In this document: positions 58,841 through 64,000 of the stretch, one piece after another
How the letters are laid out: the number at the start of each line of letters is the position of its first letter
How positions within the stretch are numbered: the stretch's first letter is position 1
Assembly: GCA_003833135.1 (NCBI GenBank)
Contig: QZLH01000117.1
Coordinates: forward strand, 96,073 to 160,072
Length of the DNA stretch: 64,000 nucleotides
Direction of reading: 5' to 3'
Source of the DNA: Oehlia diaphana
Lineage: Eukaryota; Glomeromycota; Glomeromycetes; Glomerales; Glomeraceae
Notes under the pieces: generated by a model
Database searches by the model: none
What the model saw: only the letters and a program-made list of their open reading frames with translations
What the model was told of the DNA's origin: nothing
Position numbers and translations under genes: made by a program

Positions 58841-59057
58841 TTTTTCTCAATTTTTTAACTTTGTTTGTGTATACATGTATATATATATAATATTTTTTTT
58901 TTTTTTTTTTTTTTATACATATTGACATAATATTGTAAACATATCTAACCTGTATATTATCTATCTTTTAACTGGTTCTAAATTAGATTATCAATTAATT
59001 AAAAACTGCAACCTTTCCAATTGTACTACCTAAGCTTTATTGTGGCGCTTCGTGCTT
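58841..59057. other. Intergenic, with poly-T
   Basis: An uninterrupted T run of more than 20 near 58891-58913, next to TATATA sequence upstream of the membrane-protein gene. Confidence 0.5.
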
Positions 59058-59154
59058 CTTGGACTAAAAAAAAAATACCTATTGAGAATTAACATAAACA
59101 GTGATGTCTTGGACTAAAAAAATACTCATTGAGAATTAACATAAGCAGTGATGT
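59058..59154. repeat. Two tandem copies of a 47-50-bp unit
   Basis: CTTGGACTAAAAAA...CATTGAGAATTAACATAA(A/G)CAGTGATGT occurs at 59058-59107 and 59108-59154, the copies differing mainly in A-tract length. Both end with CAGTGATGT, which is also the left end of the element that follows. Confidence 0.85.
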
Positions 59155-59283
59155 TCTTTAATTAGTACAAAAATTTGATTGGAAGTTTCCAATCCAAATA
59201 AATTTATTAAAAATTTATGCTTCCAATCTTTCCAAAGGTGTTGCTTCCAAAAGTGCTTCCAAACTTCCAAGTGTACATCACTG
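59146..59283. mobile_element. Possible hAT-like MITE, 138 bp
   Basis: Begins CAGTGATGT and ends ACATCACTG, which are reverse complements. The interior has GGAAGTTTCCAATCC and four further CTTCCAA words. CAGTG ends are typical of hAT elements, but I find no 8-bp target duplication, so the call is uncertain. It lies about 130 bp upstream of the phospholipase start. Confidence 0.45.
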
Positions 59284-59414
59284 ATTATGATCGTCATGCA
59301 GCGAGATGATGATCGACAGTCGCTTCGGGTCAGAGAAATTTTTTACATAAATATGCCCTAAAAAAAATTTATCATCATTCTCTTTTTTATTTAATCAGGC
59401 ATTGATCAAATAAC

Positions 59415-61992
59415 ATGGGCGACAAAGGGTATTTATAAATTTTTCGTCAAATTGACCAAGGAATTTCTTAAAACTTTTTTTTTTTAATTTATTTCAGAAG
59501 CAAAAAACATTCATGGTTTTCTAACATAATTTCGCAAATAAGCCCGGACAAAGAAGGGTATTTATAATATACATGATTTTTCGTTGAAATGGATCAAGAA
59601 ATTTTAAAATGCATTTTTTTTTGCATTGAATTTATTCCAGAACGAAGGAAACAGGCAGTTACATCATTAATGGAAAAACAGGAACCAACAAAGATAAAGA
59701 TGAAATTGGAACAAATACTACCACAACAGCGGAAACAACAGAATCTAGTGTACTTGATCGAGCTATACATGCAGTTGAAAATGTAGCTAGTGTAGCTGAA
59801 AATGCAGCTGAAAATGTAGCTAGTGTGGCTGAAAATGCAGCTGAAAATATTGCCAATGCGGATATTGTAGCTGAAGCAGCTGATGCAGTTGGAAATATTA
59901 CTGAAATAGTTGAAAATGCAGCTATGGAAGTAGCTACAAGTACAGTTAAAAGTATTTCAAATCTTTCTGATATTATTAATGCATTTAGTAAATTAGAATC
60001 AACAGTTAAGGATAAATTTAAAGATGAATTAGTTCATCCTGAAATTAAAGAGGATGTAGAAATTAGAAGATCTTATGATTTATGTAAAGAAGAAACAGAT
60101 TTTCTGAAAGTGAGGAAAGAATATATAAAAGAAAGTTTTGCAAAATATGTTGGAGTTGATGTTAAAGAAATTAATGTTGATGATATCCCTGTAATTGCGT
60201 TTGCTGGAAGTGGTGGCGGATTTAGAGCTATGATTGCTAACACAGGTAAAAGGAAAAAAAGATGTTCTAATGTTTTATTGATTAAGAGTTTAAAAATTTT
60301 TATCTAGCTTATATAAGAGCAACGCAAGATTCCGGATTATATGATTGTGGTATTTATTTCGCTGGTAAGTTAATAAACCAGTCCAAAGATCATTAAATTT
60401 ATTTTATTCTATTGAATAATCACACCATTATATTTTTTTAGGAGTGAGTGGATGTTGTTTGAGTTTAGCGCAACAATATTCTTCATTACACGCTACAAAA
60501 GACAATCCTATCCAAGATTTATTAGATGATTTTAAAACTCGTTTAACGGATCATATAGCAAATCCATTCGGCTTTTTAAAAGAAATATCAAAAACTTCAC
60601 AACTTGAAACAGCGGTTGAGTTGGCATTTGGTGGATTGGTTGAAAAAGAACATGCAAATTTGAAAGCAAGAGTAATTGATACCTTTGGATCTTTATTAAC
60701 TGCCAAGCTATTACTTGAGAAAGATCTGGAACCCCAACGTCAGGATTTTAAATTAAGTCAACAAAAACGATTTTTTAAAGATGGCAAGAAAATGATGCCT
60801 ATATACACTGCGTACGTATTTTTTAAGATGGTGTTAAAGGAAAAGTTTCTAAAATTTTAACCTAATTTAGGGTGGAATCACATAAAGTGGAAACAGAGAA
60901 AGTGGGATTAAAAAAACATTACGATTGGTATGAATTTACGCCATTTGAAATTGGTAGTGATGAATATGGTGGTAAGACAACTTTATTTTTGAGCGATAAA
61001 AAATTTTGACAATTTATTACCAACTTATATTTTTCATTTATTTTTTTTTTTTTAGCATGGATACCCACGTGGGCTTTTGGACGTGAATTTAAATCCGGAA
61101 AGAGTGTTAATCGAGTACCGGAACAAAATATTAGTCAGTTACTTGGGTAAGTATATAAATGTATAAGGTTAAATTGTTACTTTTCAATAAATTTATATTT
61201 TCCTCCCCTATTTTTTCATAGAATGTTTGGCTCAGCACCATGTGCACCTTTTAAAGAATATCTTGAAACTTTTAAACAGGTTGCAACTGATGGTTGGGTA
61301 AAGGAGAAATTGATTAAATTATATTCTGATGTATGTTTCGTAATAAAAATTCTTTTTGTCTTATATATATACGCATAACACATCTAAATCTCTTCTCTCT
61401 ATTAAAGTTTTCTGATCTTGTAGGAGACGATATGAAGGATAAAATTGAAGAAACAAGTATATTTCTGCCAGCAGACAATCATTATCATGGATTTATGGTT
61501 AGCAAATTAAGATTTGAATTACTCGATTCTGGAGTATCAAACGACTTGCCATTATATCCATTGGTACATTCAAGTAGAAAAGTGGATGTAATAATAGCAT
61601 TTGATTCTTCAGGTACAGTAAATAACCACGAAGATTTTGTAAATAAACAAAAAGAGCTTGCATCACGTAAAGGAATAAAAATCGAAGAACGTGATTTGGA
61701 AAGTAAATATTGTGAAATTTATAATTACTTACCAAATGTGGAAAGTGATGGTCCCTCCGCCGCTCACCCTTGCACACTTTGCTATATACCTTATTTACCT
61801 AATGATAAGGTCAAGAAAGATTTCGCGCCTTGTGTCGAATATTTTATGACTAAGTTTACCTACAATGAAGAGGAAATTGACTTAATGATTAAATTAGCCA
61901 AACAAAATTGGTTAGAAGCCGCTGAAGAAAAGGTTAAAAATATTATTATTGAAGCTTGGAAGAAGAAAAGAGATGCTAGAGTTAAGAATTAA
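59415..61992 (+). CDS. Cytosolic phospholipase A2 / lysophospholipase (PLA2c/PLB-type)
   Basis: Two tiny 5' exons (59415-59428, MGDKG; 59498-59557, SKKHSWFSNIISQISPDKEG) join in phase 2 to exon 3 (59641 on). An Ala/Glu/Asn repeat (VASVAENAAENVASVAENAA) suggests an amphipathic membrane-associating helix. The catalytic domain keeps FAGSGGGFRAMIANTAY (oxyanion loop), GIYFAGVSGCCLSLAQQY with the nucleophile Ser (animal enzymes have GLSGS; here GVSGC), WIPTWAFGREFKSGKS, and the acid Asp in ELLDSGVSNDLPLYPLVHSS followed by VDVIIAFDSSGT. There is no C2 domain and no signal peptide, unlike secreted yeast PLBs, so it is probably cytosolic. Role: hydrolyses glycerophospholipid acyl chains in lipid remodelling or signalling. 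At least eight exons. Confidence 0.92.
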
Positions 61993-62639
61993 TAATGATA
62001 ATTTAACATTAGATATCATTATTATTTCTTTTTTTTGATTTTTTTATTTTATTCATTATCAGTTATTCTCATATAATTGTTATTTAGGGTTATCTCATAT
62101 TACAAATGTATTAGCATAATATAATAAAATTAATATTACAAGGAAACGGTGCGTCTGAAGCGTCATAAATCACATGTTCATAAATTTAAACTATAAACTA
62201 TAAAATCTAGGGGTTAGATAAATAAACGGGGGGGCCAACTCAAATGCTACACAGACCCGAACTGTCAGCATATAGAATTTTATATACAGCCATATTAAAT
62301 GCCCATATTTTAACGTGATAGATTAACCGATAATCAATATTAATTATAAGAAAAAATTAAAATGTGGTAATAACAAAATGCGAAACTTTATGAATATATG
62401 TTTTTTTTGAAATATCATCTCTATATCTTTTTAAAAAATGGATCGGCTGTTTTAATATCCCAAAATTTTAGGAAATTTCGTCACATATTTTAAGTATGGT
62501 GGGTTGCAAAAGAAAAAAAGCACTATTTTTAATGGTTTTGATAAAATTTTAACAACTCTTTTTATTAAAAGTTTAAAAAAAAACACGCACATAAGGATAA
62601 TGCTGATTTACCACCACTAAAGTGACAAAAAAGGGTAGA
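61993..62639. other. Intergenic
   Basis: No gene. A G8 run at 62228-62235 is notable in this AT-rich DNA. Confidence 0.5.
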
Positions 62640-63420
62640 ATCATTACAAAAACCTGTGCATGTTAGACCTGATCTCAAAGGAAAACCAGTATATTTTTTC
62701 CCAGTATTGGATAAATGGATTTGGATCATTTCACCAACAGACATTTCACAACACCTAAATGTCACATACATATTATATGATATATATGTATTAAACATCA
62801 TGCCTAAGTACTGTCATGCATGTATACGTGACCATTCAGAGGGTGAAAAAAATGTGTTAGTGAAATGTCTGTTAGTGAAATAAATGGTTCCCAGATAAAT
62901 ATTATGAAGGAGTACTTATATATGACATAAAAATAAAGAAAGCTTATGTATATAGCATTAAAGGTGATTGCAAGTTTGATACATTTTCAAAATGGATAAG
63001 TTATCTGCAAAATTGAGGATACTTTAAAGGATATAGATCAGCCATTGCAACTATTTTTTCGCAAGCAAATCCCGCTACTCCATCAATTGCATCTATTCTA
63101 TTTACATCAAAATATATATCATATTGAAAAGTAACATCATTAATAAATATTAAAGATATTCTTTTATCAGTTCAAGAAAAAATTTTGCCAGAAGGAAAGT
63201 TTGCCAGAACTGCAATACAAAAAATTAGTGGGAGGCTTGAATTTCATTTTTTTAAAGGACAACTGGAAAAAAAAGTGGTTTGTATAGGTATGAAGTTTAT
63301 GTGTTTGATAAAATAATACAAGAACAGTATCTTCCTTTTCCAATTAAAGAAATGAAAAGAACTCTTAATAAAATAATTAATCTTATTATATTTTTTCTGT
63401 TAATAATTGTTATAATCAGA
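62640..63420 (+). pseudogene. Fragment of the same transposon family as at 51.3-54.0 kb
   Basis: Reads in pieces with stops: HVRPDLKGKPVYFFPVLDKW, IISPTDISQHLNVTYILYDI, MPKYCHACIRDHSEGEKN, KWFPDKYYEGVLIYDIKIKK, GYRSAIATIFSQANPATPSI, NIKDILLSVQEKILPEGKFA then RTAIQKI. The last block matches VLSEEEFAKTAIQKIIEGLE of the minus-strand pseudogene, and DNA similarity continues to about 63420. This copy preserves more of the N-terminal part. It is broken by at least three stops and frameshifts. Confidence 0.6.
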
Positions 63421-64000
63421 AAGTAGTATAAATTTACCAGTTCTGGCTCACCTGCCATTTTGCCTTCTTTCGGCCATACAGCCTTACCATTAAGTTTTCC
63501 ATAGTACCCGCTAATCAGCCATTTAAATCCACCTTACTATAGAGCCAAAATACCCTCTAATCCGCCCACAAAGCTAAATTTAACCATAAAAACTAACCTT
63601 CACTTCCAACCCTTCAATCTGCTCAGTAAGCCAATCCTGCTATATAAAATCAGACACACCCCCCTATGCTATCATCCTTAGCTTCTGATAGCTGCTAGGA
63701 TAGTAAAAAGGTGTGTAAAGTTTATAGCCTTATAGCATCATTTCGAGGGCATATAGCATGCAATAAGAAAAAGGCATGCTAGAATCACTCTAAAAAGTGA
63801 TTTAATAGAATACAGATAAATTGCCTAGTAGCACTCTAAAGTCGAATTCAACCATAAAAATACAAGGTAATCTAAAGCAGTTTGAAACTACTTAACAGCA
63901 CCAAGCACACAAAAAATAAAGAGGGCTACAATGCACTCAAACCCAAATTTAGCGCCTATCTCAAACTATGAATATTACTACCCAATCCACCCAGAAAGCC
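63421..64000. other. Unclassified sequence with a composition change
   Basis: Noticeably richer in C than the rest of the window (for example TGGCTCACCTGCCATTTTGC, CCGCTAATCAGCCATTTAAA), without a long open frame on either strand. GAATCACTCTAAAAAGTGAT near 63782 is a small palindrome. Probably the edge of another repeat that continues outside the window. Confidence 0.4.

Noticed and set aside
59589..59786. 65-codon plus frame starting MDQEILKCIFFC
   Set aside because: It crosses the intron 2 acceptor of the phospholipase gene in the wrong frame.

Overview
This is nuclear DNA from a very AT-rich eukaryote. Genes have many short introns (about 50-100 bp, GT..AG), long homopolymer runs and wide AT-only intergenic stretches. 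Fungal families are present (Msb1/Mug8-type polarity protein, tubulin cofactor B, GPI-type secreted proteins, two F-box/LRR-type proteins), together with several mobile-element remnants. An early-diverging fungus fits best, most likely an arbuscular mycorrhizal (Glomeromycotina, Rhizophagus-like) species. The species call is inference from gene style, not from a marker gene.

Layout. 1-5.7 kb: 5' part of a BRAP2/Etp1-type RING ligase (minus), a decayed secreted/membrane-protein gene, a repeat interrupted by a 239-bp MITE, a small BRI3-like membrane protein and tubulin-folding cofactor B. 7-21 kb: a Cys-rich GPI-type secreted protein, a DM13-type secreted protein, a ten-exon three-KH FUBP-like RNA/ssDNA-binding protein with a prion-like tail, a 4.3-kb gene-free gap, a secreted protein of a family common in fungi and an acidic Asn-rich hypothetical. 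24-26 kb: cystathionine beta-synthase. 30-37 kb: an Msb1/Mug8 RhoGAP-like polarity protein and two convergent F-box proteins. 37.9-43.5 kb: a tandem duplication of an FMN-reductase gene plus the 3' end of a NOL11-like nucleolar gene. 42.6-49.7 kb: a dense block of housekeeping genes (NOL11-like, mitochondrial EF-Ts, RUS/DUF647, unknown membrane protein). 51-56 kb: transposon-dominated DNA with nested non-autonomous elements. 56-62 kb: a small unknown gene, an eight-helix membrane protein and a cytosolic phospholipase A2/B. 62.6-64 kb: another transposon fragment and unclassified DNA.

Most noteworthy: (1) the CBS keeps a CTW...H motif matching the haem ligands of animal CBS, which yeast CBS lacks; (2) a 1.5-kb hAT-like fold-back element with perfect 8-bp target duplications carries an 80-bp satellite in an A-B-C three-unit higher-order order, and it sits inside a decayed transposon gene; (3) a tandem duplication whose copies decayed reciprocally, with a 98-bp hairpin MITE in one copy and the empty site in the other; (4) one repeat family present twice, each copy interrupted by a different element; (5) a CACGTG motif about 95-190 bp upstream of five start codons.

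Exon structures were worked out by hand from splice sites and reading frame. No similarity search was run.
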